A DNA stretch of 64,000 nt. It comes from Kangiellaceae bacterium. GTDB taxonomy: Bacteria > Pseudomonadota > Gammaproteobacteria > Enterobacterales > Kangiellaceae. The DNA is taken from NCBI GenBank assembly GCA_019090895.1, contig JAHRVB010000051.1, positions 28,220 to 92,219 of the forward strand, given 5' to 3'. Of this stretch, positions 29,486-39,276 are shown piece by piece (within the stretch, counting starts at the first letter, position 1; every line of letters starts with the position of its first letter). The position numbers were made by a program, and so were the translations under genes. A model generated the notes under the pieces. The model saw only the letters and a list, made by a program, of their open reading frames with translations. It was not told the DNA's origin and made no database searches.

Positions 29486-29767
29486 CTATGGATTATCTTG
29501 AGCTGCACCTTCGTTGTAATTACTTAGGTTATATTCTTCGTTGGCAAGAGCATCACCTTCAGTAGCTGAAGTTTGAGCTTGTTGGATTTGAGTGCTTGAA
29601 TCTTGACCTGAAATTTCAGATGTTAAACCAGCAACTTGATTTCGAATTGATTGACCGAAGAAACCGTAAGTACCAATCGCTGCAACTGCGATGAGTGCAA
29701 CGATTATGATGTACTCAGTCATGCCCTGGCCAAGTTGACGACGATTTAAATTATTGAATTTATTCAT
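29486..29767 (-). CDS. Flp-type pilin (paralogue 1)
   Basis: MNKFNNLNRRQLG|QGMTEYIIIVALIAVAAIGTYGFFGQSIRNQVAGLTSEISGQ; near-duplicate of the 29176..29475 product. Confidence 0.9.
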   Translation of the reverse strand: MNKFNNLNRRQLGQGMTEYIIIVALIAVAAIGTYGFFGQSIRNQVAGLTSEISGQDSSTQIQQAQTSATEGDALANEEYNLSNYNEGAAQDNP

Positions 29768-30242
29768 TTTAGATATCCTTATTTATCGCGTGAATTTTTT
29801 GAGTTGTTTTTATCCAGAAAATTAGCAATGCAAAGGATTTTGTTTTTACGCAAAATACAAACCGATTTAAACTGCAAGAAAAATAAAATAAATTCTTTAA
29901 ATTCGATTATTGCAAACGACTAACTTCCCAAGCGAGAGAATCTCTTAATCGCCAATTTCAGTCAAGGTTAATAATACCGACTTTTTAACATCACCACGAA
30001 AATGAGACTTCGATCACAAAACAAACCAAATTAATATCACACACTGAGTTTTTATCGCACAGCAACAAACAAACTAGTATCTAATTTCGCTCCTTTAAAT
30101 CTCATTTTGAAATACGCAAATAACAAAAAGTGATAACCTCTTTTTGCAATCTAAATGATTCCAATTAAATTAACCGCTCATTAACAAATTATTAATTTAA
30201 TTCGAAACGAATTATTTATAGGCACTTAGAAAACTCATCTTT

Positions 30243-30286
30243 CGAACTTAAACTTAAACTTAAGTTTAAGTTTAAGTTTAAGTTCG
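30243..30286. repeat. 44-nt inverted repeat made of AAACTT/AAGTTT hexamers
   Basis: CGAACTTAAACTTAAACTT-AAGTTT-AAGTTTAAGTTTAAGTTCG: 19-bp perfect stem with 6-nt loop. Confidence 0.95.
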
Positions 30287-30348
30287 ACTGAAAACGATTT
30301 GAATAATTCTAACTTTGAAAGTTACTAGAATATTGTACGCTCACTTAA

Positions 30349-31263
30349 TCACGAACTTTCTTTGAGTAAAATATCCACTCTTCGGTCTTGAACTCTTATC
30401 TTTGCAGAAGAACTTCCTTGAGAAGCGTTAATCGCTCCGAACCCTATAGTTTCTACTTTACTTTCAGGTATAGCAAAAAGTTCAACCAGCCTTTTCTTTA
30501 CTTGCTCTGCTCTTTTTGTTGATAACGCTTGGTTATACTCGTCACTTCCTGACTCGTCAGCGAACCCCTGAACAATCAACACTTGTTGCTCAGAGATAGC
30601 TTTCTCAACCATTGCTCTAGCACTCCCTAGTTGATTCAACGCTACATTATATTGATCACTTTCAAAGTAAATATTTACTTTAGCGTGGTTGTCGATTCCG
30701 ACTACCACATCAAAAACGCCCCTTGGTTGACCTGCAAGTTCGTTAACATAAAATGCTACGGTCGTATTTCCATGGTTAGCAACAAGATATTGTTGTTTCA
30801 GGTCTATCTCTCCGAGGTGGTTGTATAAATATGACTTCCAACCCAATGCCGATCCACATTCTTCTTTTGCACAGTTAAAAAGTTCTTCGAAACCTTGCTC
30901 CTTTAAATCATTACTTGCCCTTTCTAAAATCTCATCAGGCGATGTTGATTTGGGGTAATCATAGACTATACGAGTGATATCACCTGAAAGTGTCTCAATT
31001 CGTTGTACTCGGTAGCCCGTCTCCTCTGGCTCATCCGATTCTTCAAAATTTATGGTTCCCATGATTAGTTCATAGTCACTTTTCTTTTTGAATTGATAGT
31101 CAAACATCACTGCACCCGGAAAGCGATTCATCAAATGATGGTCGCTCGCTCCAGAAATCTTTGCATCATAACTCTTAAACTTGACTTCTTCTTTTGCCGA
31201 CACCTGATTACTCAAGATTAATAGAGCTGAAGAGAGTAACACTCCTTTAACTACACCGTTCAT
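30349..31263 (-). CDS. DUF4892-like/OmpA C-terminal domain protein
   Basis: OmpA-like C-terminus (VLIVQGFADESGSDEYNQALSTKRAEQVKKRLVELFAIPESKVETIGFGA...RVQDRRVDI); N-terminal half DUF4892-like. Confidence 0.8.
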   Translation of the reverse strand: MNGVVKGVLLSSALLILSNQVSAKEEVKFKSYDAKISGASDHHLMNRFPGAVMFDYQFKKKSDYELIMGTINFEESDEPEETGYRVQRIETLSGDITRIVYDYPKSTSPDEILERASNDLKEQGFEELFNCAKEECGSALGWKSYLYNHLGEIDLKQQYLVANHGNTTVAFYVNELAGQPRGVFDVVVGIDNHAKVNIYFESDQYNVALNQLGSARAMVEKAISEQQVLIVQGFADESGSDEYNQALSTKRAEQVKKRLVELFAIPESKVETIGFGAINASQGSSSAKIRVQDRRVDILLKESS

Positions 31264-31638
31264 AAAACATCTCCGTGGATTCTTATATATATTAATTTTT
31301 ATTAGTTCAAAATATTTTTCTGTAACACTGAATTCAATTATTATTTTTGTATAAATCGATTTAACTGGCCTAGCACCTGCTCAACTTGAGCAAGCATTTA
31401 ATAAACGTTGGCTACTTTAAACGATCACAAACAATGATGTCCACTAACAAAACGTTATGACTTTTCGATGCGAGGAATCATTTAATATTTTGGCGACTGT
31501 TTCACAAATCAATTAAAGATTCAGACTTTAACTTAAAGATGATGTTTATTATTGGATAACTGGTTTGTTCAGTTCTTGTTAATTTTGATAAGCTCAAACT
31601 AACCGACAATTCTATTTAACTTTGAACTAGGAAAATTC

Positions 31639-34600
31639 ATGTTTTTTGACAGGACTATTTTAATACGCTCTTTGTTTGTATTTGTTTTTTTGTTTACATA
31701 TCAAAATGTACACGCAGAAAAATGGCTACCAATAGGACCTCAGGGTGGCAATATATTTTCACTCGTAGGACACCAAGATAAACCAGAGCGACTTTTTGCA
31801 TCAGTAACGTCGGCCGGATTATACGTTAGCGATAATTCTGGAGATACTTGGGATAAAATTCCAGCGTTCAGTAATCGAACTCACTTTGGCGCATTAGCTA
31901 TAGCTTCCACTGACTCAAATACAATTTATGCCGGAGCAGCGGGCAGCAACGAAATGTTTCGCTCAACAGATGGAGGTATTAATTGGCAGGAGATTTCTGT
32001 CAACTTACCGGTTGGTAATTTTGTTGGACATATTTCACAGATCATAGTTGATTCGTCAAACTCTCAGCATATCGTCATTCGTATAGGTGGCAACGAAGTA
32101 TTTCTTAACGCTGAAATTTACCAGTCGTTAAATGCCGGAGACAGCTGGGAAATGATAACACTCCCTTCGTTGAACATTTCATCCTATATTACAGATTTTA
32201 CATTAGTATCAGGTCGAGTAGCACTTTCAGTTCACAATGACTTTGAATCGGGAGACGGAATTTACCGACAATCAACGATTGATAATTCCTGGGTCAATAT
32301 CACTCCCAACCAATCAACCAGCAATGACCACGGTTTTTCAAGCATCGTCAGTTCCAATGATGGTAACCAGCTGTTTGCACTTGGGATAGATGGCATTTGG
32401 ATTTCAGACAATAGCGGTAGCAGTTGGTCACTACAAAACAGTGGGTTAATAAGCTGTCCAATTCCAGGCATGACTTGTGATTCACAAGATAAACTAGTTC
32501 TGGCTGATAGGCTGTTGCAGGACCCTGTCGATGACCAAGTAATGTTTGCTTATCAAGCGTTGTCTTCCTTTCTATGGAAAAGCGAAGACAGGGGACTAAC
32601 TTGGCAATTTATCAATACCGATCAGAATATTCAATCCTTACTCTCACTTGGCGATGAGAAACTCTACCTAGGGGATATTGGCGATGGTGTTTTTTATAAC
32701 AACTTCTGGTCGGGAAATAACTGGCAACAAAAATCGATTGGATTAAATAATAGTTATGTTGCCGACTTTAAAATAAACCCTATTAAAGACGAAGACATTA
32801 TAATGGCATCTTATTATCAAGGGATGTTGCACTCTTCAAACAATGGCTCCGACTGGAGTACTATTAATCAAGGCTTGAAAATCGAAGGATTACCAGAGAG
32901 TTATAACAATCAACTAAAAGCCCTTATTCGCCCAGAAAACTTATGGGTCGACCACAACAACTCTTCACTAATGTTACTGAGCACGAGCCTTATCGGTAGT
33001 AACAATGGTTTGTATCGCACCATTGATGCCGGTCAGTCATGGAATAAAATCAAAGCAGGGTTACCTTCTTTTGTTTCTGTATCAAAAATATTACGCACTT
33101 CAGTTGCTGGTTCTGCTATTTTCCTGGGGTCTCCGCTAGATGGTCTTTTTATCTCAAATGATGAAGGCATCAGTTGGCAAAAATCAGAGCAACCAGAAGT
33201 CAGTCGGGTTGACGGAATGACTCTGAGCGAAAACGGAACATTGTATGTCATTGCCAAACAAAGTTCGGTAGATTCAAGAAAACTATGGCGCAGTGAAGAT
33301 CAGGGACAGTCTTTCCAGCAATTAAATATAGGCGTCGACCTACAGCTGGATAACATTTTCACGAATCAAATCTTAGCGAATTCAGCCTTATTTGTAACCA
33401 CCGAGATAGAACTGGACATCGATCTTAACGTTGTTCAGCCTAACAAACTTTTCCGTAGTACCAATAACGGTACCAGTTGGCAGCAAATGTCCTTCAATAC
33501 TGAACGTGGAGCAATTTCAGCCATTGAAATCGCCCCTAACGATATTAATACCGTTTATTTGGGTACTGGATTTGACCTTACTACTGATGGTGAACATTTA
33601 TTCAAGTCGACCGACAACGGCACGACTTTCATTCCAATTGCAGGAGATGTGGAGCCATTAGACATTCGCCATATTTTAGCAAACCCGCATCAACCTGATG
33701 AAATCTATATAGCAACCTACAGCGGTGGATTATACAAGTCCAATTTGCTACCAAACATTAATATATCCGCACCAACCCAAACAAGCACCGGTGCAACCGT
33801 GCAACTTGACGGTTCAGGAAGCAATGATAGAGAAGGTGCTATTGCCGAATTTGAGTGGCAACAAACTGGTGGTACGGCAGTCACCATTTCAAATAGTCAT
33901 ACCGCAATTGCCGAATTCACGGCACCAATTGAAACATCTAACTTACTATTTACACTCACGGTTACAGACGGACAAGGAGAATCAACCGAACAGGATTTAG
34001 AGGTGATAGTCACGAACAATCAACTTCCAACGGCTATAATCAACGCGCCTACAGTGGTTAACTATGTTGATAATATTCAACTTGATGGAAGTGGAAGTAA
34101 TGACAGTGATGGTACGATTGTTAATTATCAATGGACGCAGTTGTCAGGTGTGGAAGTGAGTTTGGATAATTCGGAATCTTCATTGGCTAGTTTTGATGCG
34201 CCTCAAGAACCGGGCAATTTGAGCTTTATGCTGACGATAACCGACAATGATGGCGGCCAAACTGATAGTTCCATCACTATTTACGTAAACCAACCTCCAG
34301 AGATTGTACTTGAATCGTCGATGGCTGTAACCGGTGGAGCAACAGTAAATATCAGCGCAACCATTGCTGACTCGGACAGTGATATTGAAAGCATCGCCTG
34401 GAACCAAGTATCTGGACCAACAATAGCGCTTAGCGATGTCAACAACCAACAAGTTACATTTATAGCCCCCGATCAATCCGCTACGGTGGTACTAAGCATT
34501 CAAGTCACCGATACCTATTTAGCGGTTTCACAGCAGCAAATAAATATTATTATTACTGCAAGCGCTGCGAGCGATGATAGTGGCAGCTCTAAAAGTAGCG

Positions 34601-34668
34601 GAAGTGGCGCACTGTCGTTTTTATTATTGATTATGCTTACATTTTCCCGCAGAAACGCTCGGACTTAA
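31639..34668 (+). CDS. Secreted Asp-box (BNR/sortilin-like) beta-propeller protein with PKD-like domains and GlyGly-CTERM-like tail
   Basis: About ten Asp-boxes (SDNSGDTW, STDGGINW, SEDRGLTW, SSNNGSDW, SNDEGISW, STNNGTSW and others); PKD/REJ-like LDGSGSNDSDGTIVNYQWTQLSG; C-terminus SGSGALSFLLLIMLTFSRRNART. Confidence 0.85.
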   Translation: MFFDRTILIRSLFVFVFLFTYQNVHAEKWLPIGPQGGNIFSLVGHQDKPERLFASVTSAGLYVSDNSGDTWDKIPAFSNRTHFGALAIASTDSNTIYAGAAGSNEMFRSTDGGINWQEISVNLPVGNFVGHISQIIVDSSNSQHIVIRIGGNEVFLNAEIYQSLNAGDSWEMITLPSLNISSYITDFTLVSGRVALSVHNDFESGDGIYRQSTIDNSWVNITPNQSTSNDHGFSSIVSSNDGNQLFALGIDGIWISDNSGSSWSLQNSGLISCPIPGMTCDSQDKLVLADRLLQDPVDDQVMFAYQALSSFLWKSEDRGLTWQFINTDQNIQSLLSLGDEKLYLGDIGDGVFYNNFWSGNNWQQKSIGLNNSYVADFKINPIKDEDIIMASYYQGMLHSSNNGSDWSTINQGLKIEGLPESYNNQLKALIRPENLWVDHNNSSLMLLSTSLIGSNNGLYRTIDAGQSWNKIKAGLPSFVSVSKILRTSVAGSAIFLGSPLDGLFISNDEGISWQKSEQPEVSRVDGMTLSENGTLYVIAKQSSVDSRKLWRSEDQGQSFQQLNIGVDLQLDNIFTNQILANSALFVTTEIELDIDLNVVQPNKLFRSTNNGTSWQQMSFNTERGAISAIEIAPNDINTVYLGTGFDLTTDGEHLFKSTDNGTTFIPIAGDVEPLDIRHILANPHQPDEIYIATYSGGLYKSNLLPNINISAPTQTSTGATVQLDGSGSNDREGAIAEFEWQQTGGTAVTISNSHTAIAEFTAPIETSNLLFTLTVTDGQGESTEQDLEVIVTNNQLPTAIINAPTVVNYVDNIQLDGSGSNDSDGTIVNYQWTQLSGVEVSLDNSESSLASFDAPQEPGNLSFMLTITDNDGGQTDSSITIYVNQPPEIVLESSMAVTGGATVNISATIADSDSDIESIAWNQVSGPTIALSDVNNQQVTFIAPDQSATVVLSIQVTDTYLAVSQQQINIIITASAASDDSGSSKSSGSGALSFLLLIMLTFSRRNART

Positions 34669-34676
34669 GTTTATTC

Positions 34677-34708
34677 AACTAGGGTTCTAAATTCGTAGTA
34701 CCCTAGTT
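34677..34708 (+). terminator. Inverted repeat downstream of the Asp-box protein gene, possible terminator
   Basis: AACTAGGGT ... ACCCTAGTT, 9-bp stem with a 14-nt loop, weak T tail. Confidence 0.45.
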
Positions 34709-34993
34709 TGGCTTTCCTAATACCCCCTTATTAGTACCATACCTTTTAGCCTCAGCTCTTCTTCGATATCTACTTCAAGAAATAGGGAATAATTTCAATT
34801 CAAGTTCGTTAGCGATCAAGGTTACCGATTAATGCTCCACTTGTAGCTATGGGCGATCAATGTGTCCTAAGAAGTCGAACTAATAATATATTTTCATTGA
34901 TCTGTAATAAACTGACTAATGTTGCGACTAACAGTCGTAATAGTACGAACATTCCACAAAGAATTTACACCTAAAATAAACAAGGAAATCCTT

Positions 34994-35734
34994 ATGTCCG
35001 ATAATAATCTAGCCTCTCCTCCGATCGATAATCAGCCTGTTACAGGTAATCTCGCAATTCTCACTAATATATTTACTTCGCCTTCAACAGCGATGGGTCA
35101 AATACAGACTAATTACAGTGTCGCATTCCCTATGCTCTTAGTGATATTGCTTTCCGCGGTTGTGTGGTTTTCTTATTATTCTATGGTCGATTACGAATGG
35201 TTTGTCGATTATATAGTAGAAACAACCGCCGGGGATTTGAGCAAGTCTGAACAAGATCAAACACGAGCAGGAATGTCCATGATGCCTCAATCGGTAATGG
35301 GTTCTATTACCGCAGTTACGGCAGCAATCGCCGTGGCCCTTATTTATGTTGTTCAAGCTGTTTACTTTTTGATCGTTTCCAACGTTAATAACGACGGCTA
35401 TGAATTTAAACAATGGCTCTCTTTTGTAACATGGACATCCCTGCCCGTTTTACTAACAATACTGGCTATGTTTGCGATGTTATTTTCATCCTCGACAGGT
35501 CAAATAGCGCCAGATGCCCTCAATCCTCTCAGCTTAAACGAGTTAATTTTTGGTCTAGATCCGTCTAAAGGTATCGGTAAATTACTATCCACGATTCACC
35601 TTCCTCAACTATGGAGCTTAGCGATTATGGTCATTGGCTATTCAGTTTGGACCAAAAAATCAACATCTGCGTCTTCTATGATTGTTCTAACCCCATTTGT
35701 ACTGTTCTATGTTGGGTGGTATTTATTTCTCTAG
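34994..35734 (+). CDS. Yip1-like integral membrane protein
   Basis: ATG at 34994 preceded by AAGGAA; multi-TM, LTNIFTSPSTAMGQIQTNYSVAFPMLLVILLSAVVW, pattern typical of bacterial Yip1 proteins. Supplied ORF starts further upstream. Confidence 0.75.
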   Translation: MSDNNLASPPIDNQPVTGNLAILTNIFTSPSTAMGQIQTNYSVAFPMLLVILLSAVVWFSYYSMVDYEWFVDYIVETTAGDLSKSEQDQTRAGMSMMPQSVMGSITAVTAAIAVALIYVVQAVYFLIVSNVNNDGYEFKQWLSFVTWTSLPVLLTILAMFAMLFSSSTGQIAPDALNPLSLNELIFGLDPSKGIGKLLSTIHLPQLWSLAIMVIGYSVWTKKSTSASSMIVLTPFVLFYVGWYLFL

Positions 35735-35813
35735 TTTTCATGTTATGAACTACTATCAATGACTAGGCGTCCGATGGCGCCTCTAGTAATATTAATTTAT
35801 CAAAGGCATTCTC

Positions 35814-37028
35814 ATGAAGAAAACAGTCCTTATTGTACTAATTCTACTCGTAGTTATCGGGATTCCGGTATCAAAACGATTCTTAGAAAAGGACAGCGTT
35901 AAAGAAGTCGTAACTGAAACTCTCAGCACTCAAAAAATTGAGGCGTCGATTTTAGCTTCCGGCCAACTGAAACATGAGCAAGAAGTTAAGTTGAGTGCGG
36001 AAGTGATCGGCAAAGTCACTCGACTGTTTGTAATAGAGGGTGACCGGGTCGAGAAAGGACAACTCGTTCTCCAAATTGATGATGAATCATACATTGCGGC
36101 AGTAGAACAACAAGCTGCAGTGGTAAGCCAACAAGAGGTTGCTATTGAACGCCAACAATTAGTTGTCGCCAATTTAAAGCATCAATGGTTGCGTAAAAAG
36201 AGTCTATTTAATCGTAAGCTATTAGATAAGGACGCTTTCGAAGCGATGACGCACTCTTACGAAGTCGCAACAGTCGATCTTCGAAGCGCTCATGAAATTC
36301 TAAAACAGGTCGTTGCTCGATTAGAACAATCGAAAGACCAATTATCAAAAACTAAAGTACGATCTCCTATCGATGGAAATATTACTTCTCTCGATATCAA
36401 AGAAGGCGAAACAGCAATTTCAGGGACAACCAACATTGTCGGCTCTTCGTTAATGACGATTGCAAATCCAGAAAGCATGCTTGCAGAAATAAATGTGGAC
36501 GAAGCTGACATTGCTGACGTAAAAATAGGTCAAAGGGCCGAAATCATATCTATCGCCTTTGCGAATCATCCAATTGTTGGTCACGTAGAATCCATCGCTT
36601 CGAGCGCAAAAAATACCCCCGGAAGGCAAAGTTTAAGTTTTGCCGTCAAGTTGCGTTTGCAAGATCGCGACGGCGTATCACTAAGGCCTGGTATGAGTTG
36701 TCGAGCTGAGGTCTTCACACAAGGCGAGCAAAACAAATTAGCGGTGCCCATCAGAGCTCTTCGAACTGAAGAAGACAACGATCAAGATATTGTGAAAAAT
36801 TACGTTTTTCGGGTAAACGGGGAAAGCGTTGAGAGAGTTGATATAAAGGTGGGTATCTCCGACGATGAATACCAAGAAGTTGTTGAAGGGTTGGTAAAAG
36901 GAGATGTCATAGTCATAGGTCCCGATAAAATTATCAGACACTTGAAAGATGGTGAAACGGTGGCCATTGATAAAACGACCAACAAGTCTAAGAGCACACC
37001 GACTAGCACCGCAAAAATGGGAGGCTAA
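35814..37028 (+). CDS. MacA-like periplasmic adaptor (HlyD/RND family)
   Basis: Biotinyl-lipoyl-like segments (VIGKVTRLFVIEGDRVEKGQLVLQIDD; VRSPIDGNITSLDIKEGETA); followed by MacB-like ATPase and permease. Confidence 0.9.
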   Translation: MKKTVLIVLILLVVIGIPVSKRFLEKDSVKEVVTETLSTQKIEASILASGQLKHEQEVKLSAEVIGKVTRLFVIEGDRVEKGQLVLQIDDESYIAAVEQQAAVVSQQEVAIERQQLVVANLKHQWLRKKSLFNRKLLDKDAFEAMTHSYEVATVDLRSAHEILKQVVARLEQSKDQLSKTKVRSPIDGNITSLDIKEGETAISGTTNIVGSSLMTIANPESMLAEINVDEADIADVKIGQRAEIISIAFANHPIVGHVESIASSAKNTPGRQSLSFAVKLRLQDRDGVSLRPGMSCRAEVFTQGEQNKLAVPIRALRTEEDNDQDIVKNYVFRVNGESVERVDIKVGISDDEYQEVVEGLVKGDVIVIGPDKIIRHLKDGETVAIDKTTNKSKSTPTSTAKMGG

Positions 37029-37035
37029 GTAAGCG

Positions 37036-37767
37036 ATGTCTCTTATTTCACTAAAAAATATTTGTAAATATTACAGTATGGGCGACCAAACAGTAAAAGC
37101 ACTTGATCAAATAGACCTAACAATAGAAAGAAACGAATATATCGCCTTTATCGGCTCTTCAGGATCCGGTAAGTCTACAATGATGAATATTTTGGGATGC
37201 TTAGATAAGCCCACCCAGGGTGACTATCTACTAAATAAAAAGAGAGTATCTCAGCTTACTCAAGATGAATTAGCAGATATTAGAAACATCGAAATCGGTT
37301 TTATCTTTCAGAGTTTTAATTTGCTCCCAAGAGCTTCTGCCCTACACAATGTGATGTTACCTCTCGTCTATAGGGGCATTCCACTCAAAAAGCGAAAAGA
37401 GCTCGCAATGGACTCCCTATCCAAAGTTAATCTCGCAGATAGAACGGATCATATTCCAAGTCAACTGTCTGGCGGACAAAGACAACGAGTGGCCATTGCA
37501 AGGGCGTTAGTGACTAGCCCTTCTATATTGCTAGCGGACGAACCAACGGGAAATTTGGATAGCGGTACCACTGGTGAAATAATGAAACTGTTTGATGAGC
37601 TTCACAAGGAAGGGCAAACCATTATTATGGTGACCCACGAAGACGAAATAGCAAAACATTGTCATCGAGTGGTCCGTTTAAGTGATGGCAAAGTCCTTGA
37701 GGACCATCTAAATACTGACAAGCATTCGAACAACACGCATTTAGCGGAGACTCAAAGTTATGTTTAG
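37036..37767 (+). CDS. ABC transporter ATP-binding protein (MacB/LolD-type)
   Basis: Walker [21 protein letters not shown]; signature [15 protein letters not shown]; Walker [14 protein letters not shown]. Confidence 0.95.
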   Translation: MSLISLKNICKYYSMGDQTVKALDQIDLTIERNEYIAFIGSSGSGKSTMMNILGCLDKPTQGDYLLNKKRVSQLTQDELADIRNIEIGFIFQSFNLLPRASALHNVMLPLVYRGIPLKKRKELAMDSLSKVNLADRTDHIPSQLSGGQRQRVAIARALVTSPSILLADEPTGNLDSGTTGEIMKLFDELHKEGQTIIMVTHEDEIAKHCHRVVRLSDGKVLEDHLNTDKHSNNTHLAETQSYV

Positions 37768-38989
37768 CCTCATCGAAAGTTTTAGGAGTGCTATCAGCTC
37801 CGTTCGTGCGCATGGCTTTAGAAGCTTTTTAACGACCTTGGGGATAATAATTGGCGTAAGTTCTACCATTGCCGTTGTGTCAGTCATACAGGGATTAAGT
37901 TACTCCATTAACCAACAATTTGAAGGTTTTGGTTCAAATTCTATTTCAATACGCTCATCGACTCCAAGAAGTGAAAGATTAAAAGGCAAAATCGCTAGAA
38001 TTACAGCGGAAGATATTAATGCAATAAGAAACAATTCCGAGGGTATTGAATTTATTACACCTCAGTTAGGTTCGACCGTTGGTGGGACAAATTCCGTGAA
38101 GTACAAGGGCAATCAAAGCTTTGCACAAGTTGCCGGTTCAACTTATTCATATCAGAATGTTCAAAATCTTGATATGAAATTCGGTCGTTTTATTTCTTAT
38201 ACCGATAACGAGACTCGTCGAAAAGTTATTGTTATCGGCGATAAATTAAAAGAGGACTTGGAATTGCCCAGCAATCCAGTTGGAGAATTTATTTATTTTG
38301 CAGGAGAATGGCTTAAGATCGTTGGACTCGCAGAACCCAAGGGATCTTTCTTTGGTTTCAGTCAAGACAACTTCGCAATATTACCCTACAGTACCATGCA
38401 AAGCCTCAACGGTAATTTGATGGAGCCAGATATTTTCGTCCAATTGCAATTAAAGGACACTGAACAGTTAGACAAAGTGAAAGCTCGTTTAACTCGTATA
38501 TTGCGCAAACAACATCGGCTAAAATCCGGCGAAGAAGACGATTTCAAAATCGAAACTCCTGAACAACTGACTTCTGGGATATCCGCTATTATCGATACAA
38601 TGACAGTAGTGTTAGGAGGTATAGTTAGTATTTCATTACTTGTTGGGGGAATAGGCATAATGAATATTATGTTGGTCTCAGTAACAGAAAGAACCCGCGA
38701 AATTGGAATATGCAAAGCCATTGGTGCAAAACGTCACCATATTTTACTTCAGTTTCTGATTGAGGCGATTGTACTTTCTTTGCTAGGTGGTGTGATAGGA
38801 ATAATCCTTGGTTACGGTCTAGGAACGCTCGCAGCCGCCCTAATTCCGGGTTTTCCACCAGCAAATGTACCGCTCTGGGCTGTTGGAGTTGCGTTTGGGT
38901 TTTCCGCTTTTGTTGGAATATTATTTGGCATTATTCCCGCGGCAAAAGCTGCAAACTTGGATCCTATTGATGCTTTAAGATATGAGTAA
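37760..38989 (+). CDS. MacB-like FtsX-domain ABC permease
   Basis: N-terminal MacB-PCD region ([27 protein letters not shown]); C-terminal FtsX domain ([34 protein letters not shown]). Confidence 0.93.
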   Translation: MFSLIESFRSAISSVRAHGFRSFLTTLGIIIGVSSTIAVVSVIQGLSYSINQQFEGFGSNSISIRSSTPRSERLKGKIARITAEDINAIRNNSEGIEFITPQLGSTVGGTNSVKYKGNQSFAQVAGSTYSYQNVQNLDMKFGRFISYTDNETRRKVIVIGDKLKEDLELPSNPVGEFIYFAGEWLKIVGLAEPKGSFFGFSQDNFAILPYSTMQSLNGNLMEPDIFVQLQLKDTEQLDKVKARLTRILRKQHRLKSGEEDDFKIETPEQLTSGISAIIDTMTVVLGGIVSISLLVGGIGIMNIMLVSVTERTREIGICKAIGAKRHHILLQFLIEAIVLSLLGGVIGIILGYGLGTLAAALIPGFPPANVPLWAVGVAFGFSAFVGILFGIIPAAKAANLDPIDALRYE

Positions 38990-39231
38990 TTAGTGACACA
39001 GTAATCTAATACTAATTTCTGAATTATTTTCATATGGTTTCGTTTTTATTCTTCATCGCTGTGTATTTTCTTATGCAAACTGGCCTCATATTGTTGAGAA
39101 GCAAGAACTAATAGTTTTCTTATCCGACTAATTGAACAGCGATGAATCTATCTATATTTAACCGGTTTAAGCGTTGATTTCGAATCGTACTAATACGATC
39201 ACAACATAAACCTACCACACACAACACAAAT

Positions 39232-39260
39232 AAAAAAGGTCAGCTAAGCTGACCTTTTTT
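39232..39260. terminator. Bidirectional intrinsic terminator between convergent genes
   Basis: AAAAAAGGTCAGCTAAGCTGACCTTTTTT perfect stem with A/T tracts on each side. Confidence 0.93.
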
Positions 39261-39276
39261 ATTAACTCTATATCAA

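Noticed and set aside
30243-30286. Palindrome as CRISPR, transposon end or simple terminator
   Set aside because: No spacers, no transposase or target-site duplication visible, and no T-tract on the minus strand; kept only as an unexplained repeat
34919-34993. N-terminal extension of the Yip1-like ORF
   Set aside because: ATG at 34994 has a clear AAGGAA ribosome-binding site and gives a plausible protein
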